Origin: Anthonomus grandis grandis
Taxonomy: Eukaryota; Arthropoda; Insecta; Coleoptera; Curculionidae
Assembly: GCF_022605725.1 (NCBI RefSeq)
Contig: NC_065554.1
Location: 21,843,100-21,907,099 of the forward strand
Reading direction: 5' to 3'
DNA length: 64,000 nucleotides
Below the pieces are notes generated by a model. The model was not told the DNA's origin and made no database searches. It was given only the letters and a program-made list of their open reading frames with translations. Positions 10,430 to 21,084 of the stretch are shown piece after piece. A program made the translations under genes and the position numbers. Every line of letters begins with the position of its first letter. Position 1 is the stretch's first letter.

Positions 10430-11117
10430 AGAGGATGATTAAGAATGACCTCGTTTTTAAATAAATTTAATATTCTGAATCCTCAACAATTCGGATTTCA
10501 AGACAACAAAAGCACAGGCCATGTTATTTCTAATTTTCTTGAGTGGTTCTATAACAGACTCCACTGTGGTTATGTTGTGGCAGCAGTGTTCTGTGACATA
10601 TCAAAGGCATTTGATTTTGTCAATCACAGATTACTGTTGCAGAAATATGGTTATAAAATAGAGGTTCTGCCTTGTGCTGGTTTTTAGATGATACCTATCA
10701 AGTCGTGTTCAGAAAGTGCATTATAATGGATGTTGCTTAGATGAACAGCAGTTTTCCTGTGGGGTCCCACAGGGCCCCGCCCTTGGATCACTATTATTTC
10801 TGTTGTACATCAATGACTTGCCCCTACTATTCGTAAAAGGAAAACCAACAATGTTTGCCTATTACATGAAAAAGCAACTAAAGGTAACCCTAGATTCTGA
10901 CTTGGTAAAGATTAACGATTGGTGTGATGCAAACAATCTGTGCTTTAACACTTCTAAAACTACCTTATTGTGCTTCAAATGTCTGATAAGTAATATAAAC
11001 GTGAATGATGATAGAATTCGGACAGATATAAAACAGAAGTTTTTCGGTATAACAATTTATACTCATCAAAGTATCAAGAATACGTTAATAAGGTTTCTTC
11101 TGATTGCTATGCACTGA
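10430..11117 (+). pseudogene. non-LTR reverse transcriptase fragment
   Basis: Plus-strand frames show LNPQQFGFQDNKST (RT block 2), FCDISKAFDFVNHRLL (block 3, catalytic D region), then in another frame SCGVPQGPALGSLLFLLYIN (block 4). The catalytic box that should read F/Y-ADD is changed to AYYMK, so it is dead. Later KTTLLCFKC fits the thumb entry. The pattern is that of jockey/I-type LINEs. Truncated at both ends. Confidence 0.8.
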
Positions 11118-11119
11118 GA

Positions 11120-12449
11120 GTCGTCTCTAAGAACTTGGATTATCATGGATAGATAGATTTCCATAGCAAAAAATGCTTATTATGCGCTAGTACAATCCCA
11201 TCTATATAATTTGTGTGATTAATTTAAGAATAGTAAACAAAAACAAAGATAAAACATTGTCGGTATTACCAGAGCATACTTTAAATATAGTCATTATTTT
11301 GCCGAGAAATCAAGTTGAAGAAATAAATTATGTCTTTTAGGTATAACACCTATATTAGTCAGCATATTCTTAAGTCAGAATGCACTCAGAATCACTTACA
11401 TTTTTCAACAACATGATTTTGTATAAAGTCTTAATAAAGGGTATATATAACACACAAAAATGTTTTGGACAAATTCTAATACCTCTTCTTCACCATTAAG
11501 GGGTTAGTTAAAAAAATATATATTTATAAAATGAAACTTCATTATAAAAAAAAGAATCAAGTTTATTTTCTACCACTATCTGTACATAATGAGAGACAAG
11601 CTGCTACTTAATTACTTACAAAACTAAAGACAAAACACTGGATCTGAGTATATCTTCAACAAAAAAAAAATGAAAAACAGGATTAAGGCTGAAGGATAAT
11701 TTTCGAATACATTTAGTCACAATTTAACAAAAAAGTAAGTATGTTTTAACAAAAAAAGAGAGAGAATCATTTAGGACTATGCTATTTAAATTAAAATACT
11801 GTTTCTTAGTAGGTGTTATCACCTTCAGCCTGCCAGGGAGCTTAAACATTAAACCTAAATATAAAATCACAGAAAAACATAAACGATTTTACAGAGCCTC
11901 TATTCCTATGGAAAAACTGTATGTATGTAAACACTTTACAAATAAAAAAAGAAAGGATTCATTATAAAGTGTTATACGTCAAAAGACTATTTCACAGGAC
12001 ATGTAATTGCAGTTTTTGCCATCTAAGAACTCAAAAAACGATTTAACAACAGTTTTAACGACCATTTTAAGTCTTATATTTTATAGTTTTTAAACTGTAT
12101 TTCGGGTTTGCTACTTACGGGACTATTACATAATTTTAAATTATAATATATATTTTTTTTAACAATTTGTACATTTTATTTAGTTTAATTTTTCACACTG
12201 CAATGGTTTAATCGCATCCGTACGCACAATTACTCAAAAAAAAAAATATACAACAATAATCAGGATTGCGCTTATACAAGGTGTTTCAAATTTTACTTGG
12301 GAATAAGAAATTAATGAAATAAAACGCAAAACCAGTAGCTACCTAAAGGTGTGTCCAGTGTAAAAAAAAAGACAATAGAGTTTGTATTGCTCCTAATTGA
12401 TATTCCATATAGTGGTGCAAAAAAGAGACACTGAAATAAAAAATACTAA
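11120..12449. other. AT-rich spacer, nothing recognised
   Basis: No coding or element signature. The 62-codon frame at 11779-11967 has no recognisable feature. Confidence 0.4.
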
Positions 12450-12840
12450 TACAGTGAAAATCGCCAATAACGACGTCGCTTATAACGACCAAACGCCCGT
12501 ATCTTAGTTGGATTTCTATATTTTCAATAGTAAAAAAGTCCGGCTATAGCCTCGTCGGTTATAGTCGCTTTTAACGACTTAATTTCGCTGAATTTGGATT
12601 TTTTAGACCGGTTACTGCGACAACCGACGAGCAACGATTCGCCGCGGTGAAATACAGGAGTTGTTTTTGTGGAATACCCTATTTCTGAACATCTGCATGA
12701 TAGACGTAAACGTATTGTGCGTAGTTTATTCCAGTCCAGCGTGGATTAACAATTCCTACAAAGGGTTGATGTTGCTTTTTATTGTTGTTTTATCTTCGTA
12801 TGTGCTTTTATTGTGTTTTTGTGATTACAAACATTGTAAA

Positions 12841-14339
12841 ATGGCTTCGGTGTCAAAGAAAAGAAAAGTTCTTTCAATTGAAGAAAAAGGTCTTATTATC
12901 GCAAGACTTGAATCTGGCGAAAGTAATGCTACTGTAGCTACTGAATTTGATTTATCTCACTCAAGTGTATTCACAATTTTGAAGAACAAGGATCAAATTA
13001 AAGAAGCGTTCAACGAAAATTTATTAGGCAAGAAAAAACTCAAGTTATCTCAACACCCAGATATCGATCAAGCCTTACTCAAGTGGTTCAAAAGTCAAAA
13101 GTTCAAGATCGAATGATTTTGGAAGAATTATGGGTAAAGTGGACTTTAAATGTTCTGAAAGTTGGATTAAACGTTTTAGTCAAAGACATAAAATAGTGTT
13201 TGGGAAAATAAGTGGCGAAGCTGCCAGTGTGCCTCAAGGAGTACGTGAAAACTGGTTACCAACTGTCTGGCCTGAAATACGAAAAGGATATATGGATAAC
13301 GAAATATATAATGCCGACGAGACAGGACTTTTTTATAAACTGACCCCAGATAAGACATTCAAGGGTGAAACTTGTACCGGCGGAAAATTATCAAAGGAAC
13401 GAATTACAGTCTTAGTTGCTACCAATATGACAGGATCGGATAAACCTAAACTTATTGTGATCGGTAAGTCGAGAAATCCACGATGTTTCAAACATATCAA
13501 GATATTACCTGTCGTTTACAAGTTCAACAAAAAGGCCTGGATGACTTCTGATTTATTTGTCAGTATTCTTCGTAAATGGGATGCAAAGTTGGTGAAGACC
13601 AAGAAAAATTTTTTATTTTTAGTAGACAACTGTCCCGCTCATCCGAAAGTTGATAATTTAAAAAACATAAAACTCGAGTTTTTGCCAGCAAACACTACCT
13701 CGACCAAGGGATTATTCGATCATTAAAAGTGCATTTTAAAAAGTTTCACTTAATGAAAATCATAGAAAATGCTAAACAAGGCAAAGAGTGTTTTATTAAC
13801 CTTTTAGATGCAGTATCAATGATCGCTAAAGCATGGGATAGAGTTTCATCAAAAAACAATTGCCAACTGTTTTAGACATGGAGGCTTCGTAGAAAGTGAG
13901 GATGTTAGAAATGATAGCTTTGATGAAGAAAATGACATTCCACTAGGCTAAATTAACTAATGTTAATTTTGAAGAGGAAGATGAGGTTCCGCTGGCTGTA
14001 ATAAAAAAGTCTGCTGCATTGTCAGATGAACAATGGACCGAGTTCTTACATGCAGAAAATAGTTTGGAAGTATGCGACAATCTAAGTGAAGAACAAATTG
14101 TAGACGACATCTTATCCTTCTCTTAGGACAAAGAGGAAAGCGAAGATGAGGGTTCAGAAGGGAAAGAATTTCAACCTCCATCTGCAGCAGAAGCTCTTTA
14201 AGCCACTAACTAACATAACTATTCATCGGACGAAATATTGGTAAACCATGTTAATAATTTAGAGAAAAAAATTGAATTCATCTATTATGACACTCGAACA
14301 AAGAAACAGAGTAAAATCACAGATTATTTCAAGTCTTAA
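12841..14339 (+). pseudogene. Tigger-type transposase (CENP-B-like HTH plus DDE_1), broken
   Basis: The true start is likely ATG 12841 (MASVSKKRKVLSIEEKG), which opens a CENP-B N-terminal helix-turn-helix (STVAT..DLSHSSVFTILKN-like). After a frame change near 13116 comes a CENP-B-like DNA-binding remnant (SESWIKRFSQRHKI), then the DDE_1 core: YNADETGLFY (first D), FLFLVDNCPAHP (second D) and, after a small deletion, DQGIIRSLKVHFKK (third D region). The tail has SKITDYFKS-like end sequence and stops at 14337-14339. Several shifts and stops make it non-functional. It would cut and paste its own element; TA target sites fit. Confidence 0.85.
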
Positions 14340-14578
14340 AACTGGAGAAGGTGTAGGTACTACATACATATATATGTATCTGTTAAATGTTGTGAATTGT
14401 AAATTAGTGGTTAATAAATTGTTTTAACACGTTCGCTCCCAAAATTTTTTTTAACAACACTTTAAAAAACCGAAGAATGTTTTTTTTAAAACGTTCAAGA
14501 AAGCCATTTTAAAATGATTTTGTATAATTTTACCTGTCACTTAGACAGATTTGTGACATTGACAGTGCCATGATCCCA

Positions 14579-14650
14579 TGACGCAATTGCGTCATCGGCT
14601 TGGCGCAAAAAATTTACCTCTGAAAAACCGATGACGCCACACGTGCGTCA
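14579..14650. repeat. subterminal palindromes of the piggyBac element (left pair)
   Basis: TGACGCAATTGCGTCA at 14579-14594 and TGACGCCACACGTGCGTCA at 14632-14650. Matching copies lie near the right end at 16652-16670 and 16695-16713. They are probably transposase-binding sites (inference). Confidence 0.7.
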
Positions 14651-14744
14651 TGGTTACTTAAAAAAATATTTTTATTTTTTGAAATTTTTTCATTATAAGA
14701 TTCACATATAAGCACTTACTAATATAAAACAAAAGACAGAAATG

Positions 14745-16510
14745 CTAAAAAATAATAACTAATATAAAAAACACCAAATACTTATTTTTTTTAATTTGTT
14801 TACGATTGTGAAAATTTTTAAAACAGTCTCCTAAGCAAAGTCCAGGGGTATCTGGGCAGGTTGGGCAGTAAAATATCGTATCTTTTCTAATTTTGTGAAC
14901 GTAACACATTCTGCATCTTTTTCTAATTTGCTTTCCATTTCCATCTTGCTGGAATTTCAAAGGAAGATGTTCACTGGCAACATTGCTTTTAGGTAACCTG
15001 TTTATTGGTTTCGTTTGCTTCAGAAAGAAGTTGTTTTACAAGAGTATGTCGAAAATCATAATAATCGAGTTTTCCTTTAGAAGAATATCTATTATACAAT
15101 AGAAAACTATTGAATGTGGCAATTGACAAAAAGTGGACAAACAACTTCTTATACCATCTTAGAGTTTTTCTTTCTGAACAATAATAAGACAGCATTTGGT
15201 CTTGACAGTCTATTCCCGGCATATTTTTATTATATTTTATTATTGCTTTAGGTTTTAGTTTTCTTTCACCTCTTTTATTTTCGACATATTCCAAATTACT
15301 GCCAAACTCCGTTGAAATAAATAAAACTTTTTTTTTATCTAGCCACTTTCCAATCACTATATTTTCAGAACATTTTATTAGTACTTCCCTCCTCTTGAGC
15401 TTTGCCTCAACTACATCTTTGGGATTTTCTTTCCTATCTTTTCTTAGTGTTCCAGTTACAGTGAAATTTTGCATTGTAATAGTTCTTTGGCAAGGGTATA
15501 ACTATTGTAAAAATTGTCAAGAAACACACTATGCCCCTTGTCTAAATAGTTTTGCATCAATGTCAATACAACATTTGTAGCATGTCCTTTCCCTGACATA
15601 TTATCTTCTGCACCAGTGTATACTCTAACTTTCAAAACTAGCCCGTTGGGTTCGCTCAGGATATATAATTTAATTCCATACTTGTGTCTCATGTTTTTAA
15701 TATACTGGCGAAACCGCAATCGTCCTCGCCATGACACCATTGACTCGTCCAGGGATAAATTTTTACCAGGATAATAAATTTCAGCCATTTCGTTATTTAG
15801 AAAATCTTGAATATATCTTATTTTATGCAAACGATCCCCAAATTCAGCTTCTCCTCTATTGGGATTTCTTGAAAAATGCAAACCACGCATTATGATCAAA
15901 AATCTATTTCGGCTCATATAGTGTGTAAAAAAGGCAAGTTGTAAAGCTGATCTGTCTTCCAATAGTCCTGGGTTCTCTTTATTTGGATGTGACCCATATG
16001 AAGCAGCAAAGCAAAGAAAATTTTGAGTTCGCAAACCGTAAGTGGTTTCCAAGTCGTAATTCGGGATTTTTCACTAGTTTTCTCACTTAGAAAAAGTCCT
16101 TCCGCATATCGATTCGATTCGTCTACGATATGTAGCAAAAGTTCGTCCGTAAATAATAAATTAAAAAATCCATAAACAGAGTCGTCTAATACATCTACTT
16201 GTAGGCCAGAATTACCTGAGAATGATTTTTTTTTCAAGCAAAATGTGTCAGTCCAACCAATAGTCGGCAAATTATCGTCGCTTTGTACTGGAGCAGGGGA
16301 GGCAGGCAGTTGAAAATTTTCCTCGTCCGGCCCTGAACTTTCGTCACTATTGGAAGGCTCATATTCACTGCCACTATCCATGAATGGTCCTTCCTCACTT
16401 TCTGAATCGTTAGTGTACTGCAGCAGTTCATCATACCTTATAGGTCTCCTTCTTTCCCAATCACTACGTAATTTTTTCGGGCCTGAAGGCCTCGGAATTT
16501 CGTTGTCCAT
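14745..16510 (-). pseudogene. piggyBac transposase (DDE_Tnp_1_7), three frameshifts
   Basis: Starts at ATG 16510 (MDNEIPRPSGPKKLR) with an acidic N-terminal region, then the catalytic domain. Expected acidic residues are all visible: D of LSLDESMVSWRGRLRF, D of SVFLDNFYNSYT, and D of NMPGIDCQDQMLSYY. At the C-terminus a cysteine-rich zinc-binding domain is present (CRMCYVHK, YCPTCPDTPGLCLGDCF). Breaks lie near 15915, 15470 and 14985, each a simple frame change, so the copy is young in decay. It catalyses precise TTAA-targeted transposition. Other than the shifts, domain order and length (about 590 residues) match the family. Confidence 0.9.
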
Positions 16511-16651
16511 AACACTCTAACTTGACAAAAATTCCCAAAACCGACAATACAAAAACACGTGCTTAAATAGGCGCCAAAATTGCCGACGTGAGTGCAACAA
16601 ACAGCCTCAAAAGCCGGAATATTACTATCTATTTAAAATTATAATTGCACT

Positions 16652-16713
16652 GGACGCAAATGTCTCGTCATCGGCTTTTGGTGGCAGAAGGCCACGACGC
16701 AACATATGCGTCA
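16652..16713. repeat. subterminal palindromes of the piggyBac element (right pair)
   Basis: GGACGCAAATGTCTCGTCA (16652-16670) and CGACGCAACATATGCGTCA (16695-16713). Same motif as the left pair; each pair lies about 60-220 bp inside the element end. Confidence 0.65.
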
Positions 16714-16880
16714 CTGGCAGCGAACGTATTGGATAGCGAATTTTATTTCTTCTGGCTATCGTAAAGTCTATCTTTTATTAAATTGCTAGAAAAAAAAACA
16801 GGTCGTATATAACGAAGGTCGGATATAGCGACGTAATTTTCGTGGTCCCTTCACCGTCGCTATAAGCGACTTTCACTGTA

Positions 16881-17392
16881 ATTTAATTTCCATGTATTTT
16901 CTGTTATAAACTGATAGCAGCAGTTGTAAGAAACTCATGACTAAAATTTATTATTATTTTTCAGTAGCCCTGTGCTCAAAATTAAAATTACAAAATCCAT
17001 CGCTTTATTTGAGGTAGGTATAAAACTTTTAAACACTTTACCGAAACTTTTGTCGTGTGAGTTCGTAAGTCGGTTAACCGCGAACCAGTGAAATCAGAAG
17101 TAATCAGTAAGCCTGAATTCACATTGGTACGTAATTACGGATTCGTTGCGACCACGTGATTTCTATGAGCCAATGATTGATTTGACTTATTGTGCAAACG
17201 GCTTTTGTCTATATATTTTTGTTCATTACTGTATAAATAAGTCATAATTTAAAAAGTAAAAACAAATAGAAAGAGCTTAGATAGATTAACCTACCAAACA
17301 TTTTCGCTTTACTTGCTAATATCGAGTTTGCATTTAGAATAGTCTTTTAGAAAATACAAGCCGTTAGTTTAATTAACAGAAAAAAGTTATTA
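16881..17392. other. spacer between two DNA transposons
   Basis: No gene or element signature can be supported. There may be a MITE-like remnant around 17100-17200 but no clear ends. Confidence 0.3.
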
Positions 17393-17785
17393 GAGAAGAG
17401 TCGCCTAATATGGGGAGGTTTCCTAATTTGGGGAGATCTAAAATTTTAGACGGTGAGGGTATACGACTAATCGCACGCACTCTATTTTGTCGAATATGTC
17501 TGGATGCCTACACTGCAGCAATGAACACCTGTTTTATTCAAAACATGAAAGCGTGATCCCACGTTATCTGAACGTAAATATTTATAAAGTTTATTCGTGT
17601 TATCGATTTTCATTAATAACTACGGCAAGGCAAGTGGTGAAGGATTTGTTTTTTTATTGAATGAAGCTTTGTAGATAAAATATTGATGCTTTACGTTTAT
17701 TTTAAATAATAAAAAGTTAGTATTTATTTTTTGAGGTTATAAACCTTAGCGGACTGGGTCTCTTATTACGGTGAGTTAAGGGAGT

Positions 17786-17811
17786 CCTAGTTTGGGGCTC
17801 CCCATATTAGG
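17786..17811. repeat. palindromic copy of the pogo terminal motif
   Basis: CCTAGTTTGGGG followed at once by its inverse CTCCCCATATTAGG, located about 80 bp before the transposase start. It could let the transposase bind near its own promoter (inference). Confidence 0.6.
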
Positions 17812-17866
17812 AACCATTTAGTTTAGTAATGTATTGCAACTAAGTATGTCGTTTTTTAATTTGCAG

Positions 17867-19857
17867 ATGCCAAAACGAAAGACATGGGACCCTGTTCAAA
17901 TGAAGGCGGCGGTACAAGCTATGCGAAATAAAGAAATGGGTAGCTATAAAGCATCTCGGGTGTTCAATGTTCCACAGACAACCTTAGAACGTTATGCCAT
18001 AAATAAATGCACTTCTCCTGCTAAGGTAATTAAAACCAAAATGGGTAGAAATCCGATTTTACCGCAAGAATTAGAACAGGAACTGGTTGCATATTCCCTT
18101 GAAATGGAAGAAAAATATTTGGGCCTTTCGCGAAGAAGATGTGCGATGCATGGCTTACCAGCTGGCAAAACTGAACAATTTAAAGAATCCATTCTCTAAA
18201 GAAAAGGAGCAAGCTGGTAAAAAATGGCTCCGAAATTTTATGAGACTACATAAAAAGCTTTCCGTCCGAACTCCCCAAGGCGTTTCCTACGCAAGAGCAA
18301 AAGGCTTTGCACGCGAAGCTGTTTCGAGGTTCTTTGATATTTATGAACCCATTATGGAAAAGATCAAGCATTCCCCATCACGTGTGTATAATTGCGATGA
18401 AACGGGGATTACTGTGGTTCAACACAAACATACAAAAGTTGTTGGGTTGAGGCGTAAAAAGCAAATAGGTTCATTGCAAGCTGCCGAACGAGGTTCACTT
18501 ATCACTATAGTTACATGCATGAACCCCCCGCGGGTCACTTCATTCCTCCACTAGTGATATTTCCGGGTAAAAATATGAAGCAAGAACTTATGGACGGAAC
18601 ACCCCTAGGGTCCATTTATGCCTGTCACCCTTCAGGATGGATCCAGTCGGAATTATTTACCGATTGGTTTAAACATTTTTTAAAGCATGTAGAGCCCACA
18701 GCAGATAATCCACCTGTCCTGGTACTTGATGGTCATTTTACACATACCAGAAATATTGAGGTGATTAACCTAGCTCGCAATAATCACGTTTACATAGTGT
18801 GCCTCCCTCCCCACAGTTCGCACAAGATGCAGCCGCTAGATCATTCTTTTATGTCACCATTTAAAACTTACTATGCACAAGAAATCAAAATGTGGCTTCG
18901 AAATCATGCTGATAGGGGAGTGGTAACAGTTTACCAGATTGGGCAGCTTTTTGGAAATGCTTACCGAAAAGCGGCGACTGCTGAAATCGCTGCAATAGGT
19001 TTTAAAAAGGCGGGCTTGTTTCCCTGTAATCGTCATAAGTCTGGATCACACGAGTTTCCTAACACAATTGTTGATCAAACAGTTCCAAATCCACATATGG
19101 AAGCTCTACAAAATGATCCCATTCCTGATGAGAATTTAGGAAATCATCCAATAGTGTCAACCAGTTCTACAGAGGACATATCTAAACCTGGCTATCCGGC
19201 CTACAATGTCAGAAGTCTTGTTCTGGTTAAAATCAGTTAGACAGTCCCGCAACACTGGCAACTCCTAGGTCACAAGATTTTAAAGAAGACATATCTAATC
19301 CCGGTCCTTCCGGCATACAACCTCAGCGGTCCTGTTATGGACAAAGGCAGATAAATAATACCGGCAACTCCCAAACAACAGAAGTTTGTTATTCCTAGCG
19401 AAATAAGCCCTGTGCCAGTATTGAATCCAGGCAAACAAAGTGCCTGTTCCGAATCAGCAGAACATATTACGGGGACGCCATATAAAACGTATTTGGAAGA
19501 GTCACAAAACAAGAAAACTAAACAAAACCCAAAGCTCAAAAAAAGAAAGCTGTAGCTCCTGTAAAACCAAGTAAACCTAAAAAGGGGAAAAAAGTTGACT
19601 CTCCAGGAGAATCATCTGATGAAGAAGGCGAAGCCCAATAGATGGATGACTCTGCAGACGACCCAATGTCTGATGAAGATGAAGAGTGCATTTACTGCAG
19701 TGGTCTTTATTCAGATGACCACAAAGGTGAAGACTGGGTTCGCTGCACTGTGTGTTACAAGTGGGCCCACACACTATGCGCGGATCTTGGTCCTAAGGCC
19801 GTAGTGGTGTTTAAATGCCCTACTTGCAGCAGCAAAAAAATAAAAATTATGTTTTGA
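17867..19857 (+). pseudogene. pogo/jerky-type transposase: HTH_psq, DDE_1, PHD finger
   Basis: Likely start ATG 17867 (MPKRKTWDPVQMKAAVQAM), right after ttgcag, so it may be the start of a second exon. Order: psq-type HTH (GSYKASRVFNVPQTTLERYA), CENP-B-like DNA-binding part (KKWLRNFMRLHKKLSVRTPQ), DDE_1 core with YNCDETGITVV (first D), PVLVLDGHFTHT (second D) and KMQPLDHSFMSPFK (third D). A Ser/Lys-rich linker leads to a PHD finger (CIYCSGLYSDDHKGEDWVRC, then CYKWAHTLCA and KCPTC). Frameshifts near 18130, 18530 (in a run of C) and 19550, and a TAG at 19638 break it. All catalytic residues survive. Similar PHD-carrying pogo proteins are known in insects. Confidence 0.87.
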
Positions 19858-20271
19858 GGACTTAATCATTTATCGTGTCTTTTGAATTTATTTTTTTTAT
19901 AAGAAACTTGTTTTTTAATAAATGTATCTAAGTAGATGTTAAAGTTATTTTCATAAAAACAACATCCATATTTTTTTAAATACACTTAGCAACCCATTGA
20001 ATCGATCACTTGATTCTGCAAAGGTGTGTGTATATGAAAATTCGACCTCCTTAATTTAGGTGCCCACAGGTTCGTAATTTGGGGAGATGCATTTTTTTTA
20101 CATAATAGGATCACTACCCCAATTTAATTAAATTTGAGTGTTTTTGTACATATATCATCTGTCCTGGCGTAAAATAATATTACTACGAGATTTTTCCAAT
20201 TTTGAACATATCATGCAATTTTTTTACTATTTTCAAAAAAAAACCTCCCCATATTAGGCGACTTTCCTCTA

Positions 20272-20969
20272 CCTTTTTAGTTCTCTGATTGGATGATGTA
20301 AATCCGCAAGTTGGTATGTATAACAATATATTGGTTCAAAGATATAATTTGGGTAGCTTAACGAAAAGAAGGAAAATTCACGATTCGGCATCATTGCAAA
20401 AAATAACTATTACTTCGCAACATCTTTAGACTGAAATTCCTTTTGTATTTATTCTTGACTGCGTTGCAAGTCTACCACTTTAATTCTGTCAATAAATAAA
20501 CTGATTTTCTCTAGAGTTTAAAGATTATAACACCAAAAAAATATTTACAGCTATGGTTACAACTTAATATGGACACACTGTATAATGTTCTTGTTCTGTT
20601 TCCGACCTATGAAACATTCCACATTCAAATTTGAAAGACCCTGCATAACATCAAACGGCTCCTGGACTATTTCGGATAAGTTTTGTTACCTAATACACCC
20701 TGTTTATCACAAATAATATTTTATTGGGATCCCGAAAACATACGCCATAGCGGTCAAATTGCAAATCTTTTTGTGGTATAAATCTTTATTTTTTTGTTTG
20801 TTATGGTACTATAAAAAGCCATTACTTCAGTCTAGAAAGTTTGCACTTTTCACCACCAGGGGTCAATATTTTCAATCCCAATAGTTTTCTCAAATAGTCC
20901 AGACTCTTTTGGGATACATAATATGATTTCACCTGAATCTTAGGTACAACACCTTAGAACCTAATTGTC
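20272..20969. other. MSL1 3' flank and probable 3' UTR
   Basis: No coding sequence. TA-bounded element debris (ACACCCTG-like ends near 20570 and 20695). A polyadenylation signal candidate for MSL1 lies at 20785-20790 on the minus strand. Confidence 0.4.
20785..20790 (-). terminator. polyadenylation signal candidate for MSL1
   Basis: AATAAA on the minus strand about 180 bases after the MSL1 stop codon. Short AT-rich hexamers are common here, so the call is weak. Confidence 0.35.
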
Positions 20970-21084
20970 TTACCGTCGCCGTCGGTTCCGCGACCTTTTG
21001 CGACGCCCACTTACAACCGTCCGTTTTGTACAGGCCCGTCTGGTCAGCACCGAGGAATTGTCCAGCCACGGAAGTGAGAAATTA
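20970..21084 (-). CDS. msl-1: MSL1 exon 7 (end of PEHE domain, basic tail, stop)
   Basis: Acceptor ttccgatacag; the first base T completes AGT (Ser). Encodes NFSLPWLDNSSVLTRRACTK and an Arg-rich end, then TAA (20972-20970). A local GC-rich island in AT-rich DNA. 7.2 kb from exon 6. Confidence 0.9.

Larger units (their letters stand above)
14428..16728 (-). mobile_element. piggyBac element inserted in the Tigger element
   Basis: Left end TTAA (14424-14427) followed by CACGTTCGCTCCC. Right end GCAGCGAACGTA followed by TTGG (16729-16732), a likely mutated TTAA. Terminal inverted repeats match about 13 bp with changes. The transposase is on the minus strand. Four copies of an imperfect palindrome lie near the ends (see the repeat entry). 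Confidence 0.88.
12452..16878 (+). mobile_element. Tigger/pogo DNA transposon with a nested piggyBac
   Basis: Inverted ends begin CAGTGAAAATCGC (left) and CAGTGAAAGTCGC (right, minus strand), each next to TA (12450-12451; 16879-16880). Inside the ends are repeats of a TATAACGACC type motif, a known look of Tigger ends. Without the piggyBac insertion the element is about 2.1 kb. Confidence 0.87.
17393..20269 (+). mobile_element. pogo-type DNA transposon coding for a transposase with a PHD finger
   Basis: Flanked by TA (17391-17392; 20270-20271). Ends read GAG(A/G)A(A/G)(A/G)GTCGCC and continue CTAATATGGGGAGGTTT in inverted form, about 30 bp. Copies of CCTAATnTGGGGAG recur inside both ends (17404, 17422, a palindromic pair at 17786-17811, 20075, 20245). 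Length 2.9 kb. Confidence 0.88.

Noticed and set aside
19577..19774. 65-codon Cys/His-rich minus frame
   Set aside because: Antisense shadow of the PHD finger of the pogo-type transposase; cysteines arise from the opposite strand.
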